This document shows positions 1 to 5,639 of a stretch of 6,397 bases of DNA, one piece after another. The first letter of the stretch is position 1. Each line of letters starts with the position of its first letter. The notes below the pieces were generated by a model. It saw only the letters and a list, made by a program, of their open reading frames with translations, made no database searches and had not been told where the DNA came from. The translations under genes were made by a program, and so were the position numbers. This DNA is from Spirochaetaceae bacterium (lineage in GTDB: Bacteria > Spirochaetota > Spirochaetia > UBA9216): NCBI GenBank assembly GCA_028527945.1, contig JAQQAK010000377.1, positions 1 to 6,397 on the forward strand, read 5' to 3'.

Positions 1-144
1 GAGCAGAGCTCCGAAGTATGGTTGGTTCTGCAAGGAATGGGTTTAGACGGTCAGGTTTCATACCCAACACAAAAATACTCTTTCCAAATAGAAGATTCCG
101 CAGTAGAACTGCGGGGTATTAAACCTTCCCGGCGAATAAAATGA
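1..144 (+). CDS. 3' end of an unrecognised protein gene (partial)
   Basis: The first reading frame is open from the window edge for 47 codons and ends at TGA 142-144. The visible C-terminus is EVWLVLQGMGLDGQVSY...VELRGIKPSRRIK, with alternating hydrophobic and polar residues suggesting beta-strands and a basic tail. I do not recognise the family. The stop codon overlaps the start of the next gene as ATGA, the usual sign of translational coupling, and this is the main reason to prefer this frame. Another + frame is also open from 3 to 122, but its product is unusually rich in Arg from AGA/AGG/CGG codons and it does not connect to the next gene. No function can be assigned from this fragment. 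Confidence 0.6.
   Translation, partial: EQSSEVWLVLQGMGLDGQVSYPTQKYSFQIEDSAVELRGIKPSRRIK
95..117 (+). promoter_or_regulatory. Short hairpin ahead of the alpha/beta-hydrolase start
   Basis: CCGCAGT (98-104) and ACTGCGG (108-114) are perfect 7-bp arms around the 3-base loop AGA. Two G-T pairs and one A-T pair extend the stem to 95-117. No T-run follows, so it does not look like a terminator. It lies inside the end of the upstream reading frame, 23 bases before the next start codon. That start has no Shine-Dalgarno sequence of its own, so the hairpin could influence coupled re-initiation. It may also be chance within coding sequence. Confidence 0.35.
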
Positions 145-995
145 ATAGTGTTGATATGGTTTATAAATCTGATGAAGGAATGTGTATTGTCAGAGAGGTT
201 GTCTCTGACATATATTCAAATTTTACGGAATACGAATATGAAGGGTTCAGAATAGATTCTGAAGCTGGCGAGACCTATATTATGCGGTTTGGGGATGAGC
301 AGAAGCCTCCGCTTGTCATGCTTCATGGTTCAACTTCAAATAATGCCGCGTGGTTTGGTTCGCTTTCGTTTTTTATTAACGACTTTTGTATTTATTTGAT
401 TGATGTTCCGGGCGAGCCTGGATTAAGTGAAGCCAAAAGAATCAAGCTTGCCTCCAAGATTCCGGCAGCATGGTTTTTGGAGGTCCTTGATGCCCTAAAG
501 ATTGAGAAGGCTGCTTTTGTGACAATGAGTCTTGGAAGTTGGTTTGGGCTTAATTTCGCTGTAAATTACCCTGACAGGGTAAAGGCTATGAGTCTTATAA
601 CTACAAGCGGGATAGAGCCTGCCAAAGTGAGTTTTATTTTAAAGGCGCTCTTTTGCATGATGCTTGGAAAGCCGGGGCAAAAAATGCTTAACAAGGCAAT
701 ATACTACAAGGTTCCGCTGGAGATGACAGTAGAACAGCTCCGGTTTCAGGAAGTTGCCGCGAAGCATTTTAAGCCCTTAACAGAGGCTGTCCCGATTTTT
801 ACTGATGACCAGCTGAAGCAGATAAATTTTCCGCTTCAGTATTTCGGCGGAGATCATGATGTCCTGTTAAATTCAGAGGCTACCGGAAAGAGAATTAAAG
901 AAATGGTGCCTTCGGCAGAGGTAAATATTTTAGCGGAAACCGGCCATGTAATTCTGGGTGTCTTTGACAAGATAGCCGATTTTTTGAAGGAGTGA
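141..995 (+). CDS. Alpha/beta-hydrolase fold protein (esterase-like)
   Basis: This 284-aa cytosolic protein has the alpha/beta-hydrolase plan. A strand ends in the oxyanion motif LHGS (residues 61-64), followed by a strand with YLIDVPGEPG (85-94). The nucleophile elbow is T-M-S130-L-G132, the probable acid is Asp240 in GGDHDVLL, and the catalytic His269 is in ETGHVI. The triad is therefore complete. The first Gly of the usual GxSxG is Thr128, an unusual elbow. A cap-like helical insert lies at about 160-225. No signal peptide is seen. The start overlaps the preceding stop (ATGA) and lacks a ribosome binding site, so translation is probably coupled; Met6 and Met14 are possible but less likely starts. 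DUF4180 follows after four bases. Family knowledge suggests ester, thioester or lactone hydrolysis; the substrate is unknown. Confidence 0.88.
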   Translation: MNSVDMVYKSDEGMCIVREVVSDIYSNFTEYEYEGFRIDSEAGETYIMRFGDEQKPPLVMLHGSTSNNAAWFGSLSFFINDFCIYLIDVPGEPGLSEAKRIKLASKIPAAWFLEVLDALKIEKAAFVTMSLGSWFGLNFAVNYPDRVKAMSLITTSGIEPAKVSFILKALFCMMLGKPGQKMLNKAIYYKVPLEMTVEQLRFQEVAAKHFKPLTEAVPIFTDDQLKQINFPLQYFGGDHDVLLNSEATGKRIKEMVPSAEVNILAETGHVILGVFDKIADFLKE

Positions 996-999
996 GAAT

Positions 1000-1341
1000 A
1001 TGAGAATTATTAATCACGGAAGGGTTATTGTTGAACTTGTTACAGACAAGATTATTGTGAATGATGTCAGTGACTGGTCTGATTTAATTGTTACATCAGA
1101 CCAAAGCGCTGTGATTATCAAAAGACATAACCTTAACGATAACTTTTTTGATCTAAAAACAAAATTTGCCGGAGAAATTCTGCAAAAGTTTTCTACTTAT
1201 AATAAGAGACTTGCAATTACAGGAGATTTTTCGGATATAAAAAGTAAATCATTCAGAGATTTTCTGTATGAGAGCAATAACGGAAAACAGATAATCTTTG
1301 TAAAAGATGCGTCTGCCGCGCTTGCGACTTTTTTAGAGTAA
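1000..1341 (+). CDS. DUF4180 domain protein
   Basis: This 113-aa soluble protein is a single DUF4180 domain over nearly its full length. I recognise the family by the block FFDLKTKFAGEILQKF at residues 49-64, then the strand RLAITGDF (70-77) and FLYESNNGKQIIFV (88-101). The N-terminus is two short beta-strands (MRIINHGRVIVELV). The family has no established biochemical role to my knowledge, and no catalytic residues can be named. A good AAGGAG site at 987-992, seven bases before the ATG, overlaps the end of the alpha/beta-hydrolase gene, and the gap between the genes is only four bases. The two are thus almost certainly co-transcribed. It is the last gene of the + strand group and is followed by the paired hairpins at 1353-1437. 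Confidence 0.88.
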   Translation: MRIINHGRVIVELVTDKIIVNDVSDWSDLIVTSDQSAVIIKRHNLNDNFFDLKTKFAGEILQKFSTYNKRLAITGDFSDIKSKSFRDFLYESNNGKQIIFVKDASAALATFLE

Positions 1342-1352
1342 TCAATTGAGAT

Positions 1353-1391
1353 AAAAAATCCGGTGCTATGAGAGGTATCACATAGCACCGG
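1353..1391 (-). terminator. Rho-independent terminator of the four-gene - strand operon
   Basis: CCGGTGCTATG (1360-1370) and CATAGCACCGG (1381-1391) are perfect 11-bp arms around a 10-base loop. Read on the - strand, the stem is followed by one A and six Ts (1358-1353), a standard intrinsic terminator about 24 bases after the CapA-type stop codon. On the + strand the hairpin is followed by GGTATAGTTC and lacks a U-tract, so it should act mainly on leftward transcription. Confidence 0.87.
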
Positions 1392-1404
1392 GTATAGTTC
1401 AATG

Positions 1405-1437
1405 AATAACCTCTTTATAAAGAGGCTATTTCTTTTG
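1405..1437 (+). terminator. Probable terminator of the + strand operon (hairpin over the CapA-type stop)
   Basis: The 16-base palindrome CCTCTTTATAAAGAGG (1410-1425) extends to 13-base arms (1405-1430) with one A/C mismatch. On the + strand it is followed by TCTTTT, a moderate U-tract. It sits 64 bases after the DUF4180 stop codon, and contains the stop codon of the convergent gene. The interrupted U-tract and AT-rich stem make it weaker than the neighbouring - strand terminator. Confidence 0.55.
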
Positions 1438-2740
1438 ACAGAAGCTTTGATGCCAGGGTTCCAAGGCGTTTAACCTCTCTTTTATCCTTTTCAGTTAAAC
1501 TTACAGGACTTTTTTCTATATCATTCATTAGTTTGAACAGATTGAGAAGTCTGAAATCACTGCATTTATCATTTTCAACTGCGGCGTAAACATACATTGG
1601 TCTGATTTGCAGACCTGAAACGAGCGATACTGTTTCTCCATCAATATTGCCCTTTGAAATTTCTACACGAATCAGATTGTTTAGCCTTGAATTAATCATG
1701 CCCTCCCATTCTACAGGTGTAACAATATCTCCAAGAGCATAAACAATTAGACCTTCTTTCTTTTTCCCACTAAAAGGATCTGTATATCGATATTTTTCAA
1801 TTGGCTGAACAGTGTGGGCATGGTTGCCTATAATTACATCAACTCCCATTTCCATAATACGATGAGCCATATCAATTGTAGTTTGAAGTGGGTATGAATC
1901 AAATTCCGTACTGAAGTGAAGACAGGCCACAACAACATCTGCGTTTTTTTCATTACGCGCTTGTTTGATCTGTTTTTTTAGTAATGAAAGATCTGCTCCT
2001 GGAAGATTTAGACGCTGGTAGTTTGCAAGATACTCCTCTCCCTCTGGAAGCACTGATTTGTTTAGCGCGTAGGTGAAGGATATAAAAGCGGTTCTGAGTC
2101 CATCTTTTTCTATAACCGGAAAATTATCACGTTCTTCAAATGAACGGGAAGTTCCAACATGGAGGCAGTCGCTTTTATCTATAAAATCAAGAGTAAGGCC
2201 AACTCCTTCAGGACCCATATCAAGGGCATGATTATTAGCTGTTGTGAAAAGGTTTATTCCCTTGCCGCCGCGGTGAAAAACATCAAACATTTCTTCAGCG
2301 TTGTTTAGCGGAAAGGTTTTAAGCAGTGTTTTTGGAACGTATGCAGGCGGACGGGAGGGAACAACTGGAGTTTCAAGGTTAGCGCAGCAGACATCTGAGT
2401 TAAAGAAGAACTCCTCTGCGTCATCCCAAAAGTGTTCAGCATTTTTAGCATTAATATGCCTGGAGGCAAGAAGATCTCCTCCGGCAGTGACTACCATTTT
2501 TGATTCTTCCTTAAATCCCTCTGGCATTTTAAAGCTCAGATCCTGATTGGCAAAATATTCTTCTATATTTTTTCCCTTTTCACCATGCTCCATTGGGTGT
2601 CCTGATATTTTATAGGCAAACCACATTGTTTCTTTCAAGCTCATGTACCTTGTGTTTTCTTCACCCTGAATTGGATATTTGAATTCATTTCTGTGAAACA
2701 GAGCGTAGGTTTCTGATACCAGTTTTGCGATATTAGCCAT
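1415..2740 (-). CDS. CapA family (PGA_cap) metallophosphoesterase-like protein, cytosolic
   Basis: This 441-aa protein carries the CapA/PGA_cap motifs in order. They are GGDLL (residues 87-91), ANLETPV (120-126), TTANNHALDMG (166-176), CLHFSTEF (273-280), GNHAHTVQPIE (305-315) and YALGD (334-338). The Asp, Glu, Asn and His residues fit the metal-binding, metallophosphoesterase-like fold of the family. Classical CapA/PgsA proteins serve poly-gamma-glutamate capsule formation and are membrane-anchored. This one has no signal peptide or membrane segment, and about 80 residues precede the first motif. The last motif has Asp338 where Asn is usual. No capB/capC-type partners are present. It is the last operon gene, three bases after the amidohydrolase, with AGGAGG at 2754-2749 eight bases before the ATG. 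A hydrolytic role on an imported amide or glutamyl compound is inferred, not shown. Confidence 0.88.
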   Translation of the reverse strand: MANIAKLVSETYALFHRNEFKYPIQGEENTRYMSLKETMWFAYKISGHPMEHGEKGKNIEEYFANQDLSFKMPEGFKEESKMVVTAGGDLLASRHINAKNAEHFWDDAEEFFFNSDVCCANLETPVVPSRPPAYVPKTLLKTFPLNNAEEMFDVFHRGGKGINLFTTANNHALDMGPEGVGLTLDFIDKSDCLHVGTSRSFEERDNFPVIEKDGLRTAFISFTYALNKSVLPEGEEYLANYQRLNLPGADLSLLKKQIKQARNEKNADVVVACLHFSTEFDSYPLQTTIDMAHRIMEMGVDVIIGNHAHTVQPIEKYRYTDPFSGKKKEGLIVYALGDIVTPVEWEGMINSRLNNLIRVEISKGNIDGETVSLVSGLQIRPMYVYAAVENDKCSDFRLLNLFKLMNDIEKSPVSLTEKDKREVKRLGTLASKLLSKEIASL

Positions 2741-2743
2741 AAG

Positions 2744-4063
2744 TTAAGCCTCCTGAAAATTTATAGAATCTATAGCCTTGTCAACTTCGGAAATAGTTTT
2801 AATTTTGGGTTTGCTAATAAAATTATCTCCAGCCATAACCATTGAAACCTTTGATAATGTCTTGATGTTATCAAGCGGGTTTTCGTTTAGAACTATCAGA
2901 TCAGAGGATTTTCCCTCCTCAAGAGTTCCGGTCTCATCATCTATTCCGAGAATCTCGGCGTTAACACGTGTCGCATTGCTAAGCGCTTGCTCTGGTGACA
3001 GACCCGCGAATTTAACAAGGTAGTCAAGCTCTATCCAGGTATTGTAATGTGTTACAAACGACATTGAAGCATCAGTACCCATACCAACCTTGACACCTTT
3101 ATCAATAGCCTTTTTGATTCCCTGAATCATTCCTTCGTATACAAGAATTGAGTTTTTAATATTAATCTCATTCATGTAAGTTATAGATGGATCAAGGTTC
3201 GCAATTGTAACAGCCGGGTATAGGGTAGGTATAAGGCTTGAGTAGCCTCTTAGAGAGTTTGGATTATTCAGAAAGAGTTCTATCATTTCATCATCCAGTA
3301 CCGCGCCATGTTCTATTGTATCGACTCCGGCTTTTAAAGCTGTGCGGACACCTTCTGTCCCTTCAGCGTGGGAAGCTACCATCAAACCTGCCTTATGTGC
3401 TTCTTCACAAGCAGCGGCAACCTCTTCGTATGTCATTGTTGGTCGTCCAGCTTCACCAACCTTTCGCGCATCGGTGACTCCTCCAGTGTTGGCAATCTTG
3501 ATTACATCAACCTGTTCGTGAATGTTCTTTCTCACAACCTTTCTGACTTCCCATGGGCCGTCGGCGATTACTCCCAGAGCCATTCCGTGTCCACCGGTTG
3601 GTGTTACTATTGGGCCTGCAACTAACAGGCGGGGGCCTTGAATTTCACCTTTTTTCACCTTGTCTCTCAGTACGATGTCCTGAAAAAATAAATCACCCAT
3701 AGAACGGCATGTTGTAACACCTGAGTTCAGCTGCGCAGAGATATTTTTCTTCATCATGCTCATAAGAACAGCGTGTCCCATTCCTGTATCAAGAAGTTTA
3801 AGGAGTCTGTCCTGCGACTTTCCGGAAGATGTTGCTTTTGAACCTTTCCCGGACAGTGGCAGGTGAATGTGCGCGTTTATGAGACCCGGCATAACATATT
3901 TTCCGTTTAGATCAATGGTTTTATATCCTGAAAGATCTTTTATATCAGCTGTGTTTCCAATTTTTTTAATTTTTCCATCTTCTGTAAGTATTGTCATGGA
4001 AGGCTTTACTTTCCAATTACAGCCATCCAGCAAATTACAGTTTACTAAAGCATATTTTGACAT
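2744..4063 (-). CDS. Metal-dependent amidohydrolase (COG1228 / Xaa-Pro dipeptidase-like group)
   Basis: This 439-aa cytosolic enzyme is of the amidohydrolase superfamily. An N-terminal beta-sandwich half precedes the barrel, which opens with VMPGLINAHIHL and metal ligands His65 and His67. Then come GVTTCRSMGD (115-124), TPTGGHG (154-160), Lys189 in VIKIANTGG (the position carboxylated to bridge two metals), His232 in ASHAEG, His252 in TIEHGA and Asp331 in GTDAS. The C-terminal sandwich ends with GTLEEGKSSDLIVL (379-392). All ligands are present, so a binuclear active enzyme is expected. Characterised members of this group cleave Xaa-Pro or Xaa-Arg/Lys dipeptides, and others act on imidazolone-type rings; the substrate here is unknown. 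I place the start at 4063 rather than four codons upstream because only the inner ATG has a spaced GGAG. It lies 20 bases after the membrane gene. Confidence 0.9.
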   Translation of the reverse strand: MSKYALVNCNLLDGCNWKVKPSMTILTEDGKIKKIGNTADIKDLSGYKTIDLNGKYVMPGLINAHIHLPLSGKGSKATSSGKSQDRLLKLLDTGMGHAVLMSMMKKNISAQLNSGVTTCRSMGDLFFQDIVLRDKVKKGEIQGPRLLVAGPIVTPTGGHGMALGVIADGPWEVRKVVRKNIHEQVDVIKIANTGGVTDARKVGEAGRPTMTYEEVAAACEEAHKAGLMVASHAEGTEGVRTALKAGVDTIEHGAVLDDEMIELFLNNPNSLRGYSSLIPTLYPAVTIANLDPSITYMNEINIKNSILVYEGMIQGIKKAIDKGVKVGMGTDASMSFVTHYNTWIELDYLVKFAGLSPEQALSNATRVNAEILGIDDETGTLEEGKSSDLIVLNENPLDNIKTLSKVSMVMAGDNFISKPKIKTISEVDKAIDSINFQEA

Positions 4064-4069
4064 ACTATT

Positions 4070-4073
4070 CTCC
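4070..4073 (-). promoter_or_regulatory. Ribosome binding site that fixes the amidohydrolase start
   Basis: GGAG (4073-4070 on the - strand) stands six bases before the ATG at 4063. The in-frame outer ATG at 4075 shares its G with this site and has no Shine-Dalgarno sequence at a useful distance. The inner ATG, giving MSKYALVN, is therefore preferred. Confidence 0.7.
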
Positions 4074-4078
4074 ATTTA

Positions 4079-4093
4079 ATGGGTTATGCCCAT
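4079..4093 (-). other. Small intercistronic hairpin
   Basis: On the - strand ATGGG (4093-4089) and CCCAT (4083-4079) form a perfect 5-bp stem around CATAA, enclosing the stop codon of the second membrane protein. It stands just ahead of the amidohydrolase ribosome binding site. A stem this short may be chance, or may affect relative expression of the two genes. Confidence 0.25.
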
Positions 4094-4752
4094 CCTTTTT
4101 TATAAAACAATCTTGCGGAAACTATCGCAAGAATAATTCCTACCGGAACCAAAACTCCCAGGGCAGAACTTAGCGATGGAATAAAGGCAAATAGCAGCAG
4201 CATTGCAAGAAGAGGGAAAATTGACATTTTCACGTGCTTTGAGATAATCATAATACCGTATCCTCCAAGTAATGCCGGAAGTAGATTATCGAAGGCTGGT
4301 TTTAATACTTCCATTTTAAGAACAGACTGAATATCTGTTACTAAAAAGAGCACTAAAAATAATGCAACTACAAGGCTTGTCACCATTGAAGATATGCCAA
4401 TTGCTATTGTTGAAAGAACTTCTGCTTCATCAGAACCCGGTTCAGCGTTTGCTGCTTTCATTGCATTAAGGGCACATGGTAGTTTTAGGTTGCTAATATT
4501 TCCTGTGACGAAAGCGAGGTATGAACCTCCTGTTCCGATCATTGGTATATAGGTCAAAGCTTCTACAGAGCCTGCTATCCAGAAGATTATAATTACACTT
4601 AAAGAGCCTTTCAAAAATGATTGAAGATTTGGCCACGCGTCATAGACTATACAGGTTGTAATTGGAACAGCAAACATTAATGCCGCGGCTGTAAGTATCC
4701 ATATTCGTCCTGTTTTGTGCATTTTGTCTTTATAAGTTTTTACTGTATTCAT
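4084..4752 (-). CDS. Polytopic membrane protein, partner of DUF5058
   Basis: This 222-aa integral membrane protein has about six hydrophobic segments, at roughly 17-37, 48-66, 115-139, 153-172, 176-194 and 196-214. Between the second and third is a long glycine-rich stretch with GSVEAL (61-66), IPMIGTGGSYLAF (69-81), TGNISNLKLP (83-92) and an acidic piece, EPGSDEAEV (104-112). Such a conserved-looking loop with G, T and N is typical of substrate or ion paths in transporters. I do not know a named family. It follows the DUF5058 gene after 14 bases, with AGGAG at 4764-4760 seven bases before the ATG. A short positive N-terminus (KTYKDKMHKTGR) precedes the first segment. Together the two membrane genes look like a split permease importing the substrate of the two downstream hydrolases; this is inference from context. 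Confidence 0.75.
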   Translation of the reverse strand: MNTVKTYKDKMHKTGRIWILTAAALMFAVPITTCIVYDAWPNLQSFLKGSLSVIIIFWIAGSVEALTYIPMIGTGGSYLAFVTGNISNLKLPCALNAMKAANAEPGSDEAEVLSTIAIGISSMVTSLVVALFLVLFLVTDIQSVLKMEVLKPAFDNLLPALLGGYGIMIISKHVKMSIFPLLAMLLLFAFIPSLSSALGVLVPVGIILAIVSARLFYKKGWA

Positions 4753-4766
4753 AATAATTCTCCTGT

Positions 4767-5498
4767 TTACGCCAGAATTGCCATAACAATCTTTGTTATA
4801 GGAATAGATGAAACCATTGCGCCAATCATGCTTATTGGCAGAGAGTAGTTTTCCATAACATCACTTTTTAAATGTTTGGAGATGGTATTACATAAAATCA
4901 TGATGAGAGCAGAGACTATCATAACAAAAACAGGTATCCATCCAACAAGACCGTTCTGTATTCCACTGAACTGGGCGCCGAAAAAAGTGGCAATCATTCC
5001 TATAAAAAGTGCTGCCCCAAATAGTTCTCCCCAATGGCTGTTTTTATTCTTCATTTTTGCCATTCCATGTTCAATTTTTTTTCCAAAAACAGGAACAACA
5101 ACGAAGGCAGCGAGTGTTCCAATAGACATTGCCCAGAGTATTGAAGTAAATACTTTTGGATTAGTGATCGTGTCAGCCATTGAGTAGCCGTACCCTGAAA
5201 CTGCTGATGCTGCTACTGTTGTTTCGTAGGCAAGAGAGCCAATTACTGAAAGTCTCATCCATGGTACTGCCAGTCCTAGCGCTTTTGAGAGTACCAGAAT
5301 CCCCATGGCAATAGAGATAGATGGTATAACAGTAAATATCGCGCTGGAAATAACTGTTTTTTTAAGAGTAGCAGTTTTCATTCCAATCTTTTTTGCCTGC
5401 TTCCAAGCCTTTGCGATAAAGAATATTGATTGTATAAATACAAAGACAATAACAATTGCAGCGAGCGCAAACAAAAGCCCGCTGTTGGGATTTATCAT
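4767..5498 (-). CDS. DUF5058 family membrane protein (putative transporter subunit)
   Basis: This 243-aa protein has about seven hydrophobic segments, near 7-29, 50-70, 83-100, 117-137, 157-175, 184-204 and 217-239. I assign it to DUF5058 from three features: the N-terminal segment followed by AKAWKQAKKIG (29-39), the motif PWMRLSVIGSLAYE (79-92), and the LWAMSIGTLAAF segment (121-132). The family has no established function that I know of; members are multi-spanning and often sit with a second membrane protein and peptidase-like genes. The first gene of the operon, it faces the TetR gene. An in-frame ATG ten codons upstream (5528) exists, but it lies inside a dyad close to the likely transcription start and has no ribosome binding site. 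The ATG at 5498 has AGGAG six bases before it and begins MINPNSG directly before the first membrane segment, so I use it. Confidence 0.8.
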   Translation of the reverse strand: MINPNSGLLFALAAIVIVFVFIQSIFFIAKAWKQAKKIGMKTATLKKTVISSAIFTVIPSISIAMGILVLSKALGLAVPWMRLSVIGSLAYETTVAASAVSGYGYSMADTITNPKVFTSILWAMSIGTLAAFVVVPVFGKKIEHGMAKMKNKNSHWGELFGAALFIGMIATFFGAQFSGIQNGLVGWIPVFVMIVSALIMILCNTISKHLKSDVMENYSLPISMIGAMVSSIPITKIVMAILA

Positions 5499-5504
5499 TC
5501 TGTT

Positions 5505-5509
5505 CTCCT
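5505..5509 (-). promoter_or_regulatory. Ribosome binding site that fixes the DUF5058 start
   Basis: AGGAG (5509-5505 on the - strand) is spaced six bases from the ATG at 5498. No comparable site precedes the upstream in-frame ATG at 5528. Confidence 0.75.
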
Positions 5510-5513
5510 GATA

Positions 5514-5531
5514 TATATGGTATGCCATATA
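5514..5531. repeat. Second inverted repeat near the operon transcription start
   Basis: TATATGG (5514-5520) and CCATATA (5525-5531) are perfect 7-bp arms around a 4-base spacer. The dyad abuts the -10 hexamer proposed for the - strand operon, covers its likely start point and leader, and ends five bases before the ribosome binding site. Its sequence differs from the larger dyad next to it, so it could be a site for another regulator or only AT-rich symmetry. Confidence 0.4.
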
Positions 5532-5559
5532 CTATATAATAATTAGAATGAATAGTCAT
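5531..5559 (-). promoter_or_regulatory. Probable promoter of the DUF5058 operon
   Basis: On the - strand ATGACT (5559-5554; four of six match TTGACA) and TATAGT (5536-5531; five of six match TATAAT) are separated by 17 bases. Transcription would start near 5524, giving a leader of about 25 bases. The -35 and most of the spacer lie within the 5541-5566 inverted repeat, which fits repression by steric block. Confidence 0.55.
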
Positions 5560-5566
5560 TCTAATT
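5541..5566. promoter_or_regulatory. TetR-type operator: perfect 11-bp-arm inverted repeat
   Basis: AATTAGAATGA (5541-5551) and TCATTCTAATT (5556-5566) are perfect 11-bp arms around the 4-base spacer ATAG. The core GAATGA-N4-TCATTC, with spacer ATAG, fits the pattern I recall for Bacillus subtilis FadR boxes (GAATGAMTANTCATTC) and resembles operators of several other TetR-family proteins. It lies between a TetR-family gene and the divergent operon, over the -35 of the operon promoter. Binding by the neighbouring regulator is inferred. The similarity to FadR boxes does not by itself imply a fatty-acid ligand. Confidence 0.75.
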
Positions 5567-5593
5567 TAGCCCCGAAACAATAGAAAATTGGGA

Positions 5594-5621
5594 TGTTTAA
5601 ACTAATTTTATCCTGTATAAT
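5594..5621 (+). promoter_or_regulatory. Possible promoter of the tetR-type gene
   Basis: TATAAT (5616-5621) is a perfect -10 hexamer. The best -35 is weak: TGTTTA at 5594-5599 with a 16-base spacer. Transcription would begin near 5628, only about 12 bases before the ATG at 5640, leaving room for just AGAG as ribosome binding site. The large operator lies about 50 bases upstream of this -10, so direct steric autorepression is less obvious than for the divergent operon. Confidence 0.45.
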
Positions 5622-5639
5622 TTGCTCAGAGATAATAAT

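Noticed and set aside
3..122. Alternative open + frame at the left edge
   Set aside because: Its product is dominated by Arg from AGA/AGG/CGG codons and it lacks the ATGA link shown by the other frame.
1197..1388. 63-codon - strand frame opposite DUF4180
   Set aside because: It lies antisense to a recognised gene, reads through the terminator hairpin and has no family resemblance.
4064..4075. Amidohydrolase start at the ATG at 4075
   Set aside because: Only the ATG at 4063 has a Shine-Dalgarno site (GGAG) at a proper distance, and the outer ATG overlaps that site.
2301..4173. Several + strand frames of 60-85 codons opposite the CapA-type and amidohydrolase genes
   Set aside because: All are antisense to genes with intact motifs, show odd composition and have no ribosome binding sites or context.
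5499..5528. N-terminal extension of the DUF5058 protein from an ATG at 5528 (MAYHIYQENR)
   Set aside because: It has no ribosome binding site, lies in a dyad near the likely transcription start, and a well-spaced AGGAG precedes the ATG at 5498.
5362..5559. 65-codon - strand frame starting inside the operator
   Set aside because: It runs out of frame through the DUF5058 gene and its control region, and its Cys/Tyr-rich translation looks like a shadow.
5622..5639. TTG start of the TetR-type protein at 5622
   Set aside because: It overlaps the last base of TATAAT, so it would not be in a transcript from that promoter, and the family fold begins after the ATG at 5640.
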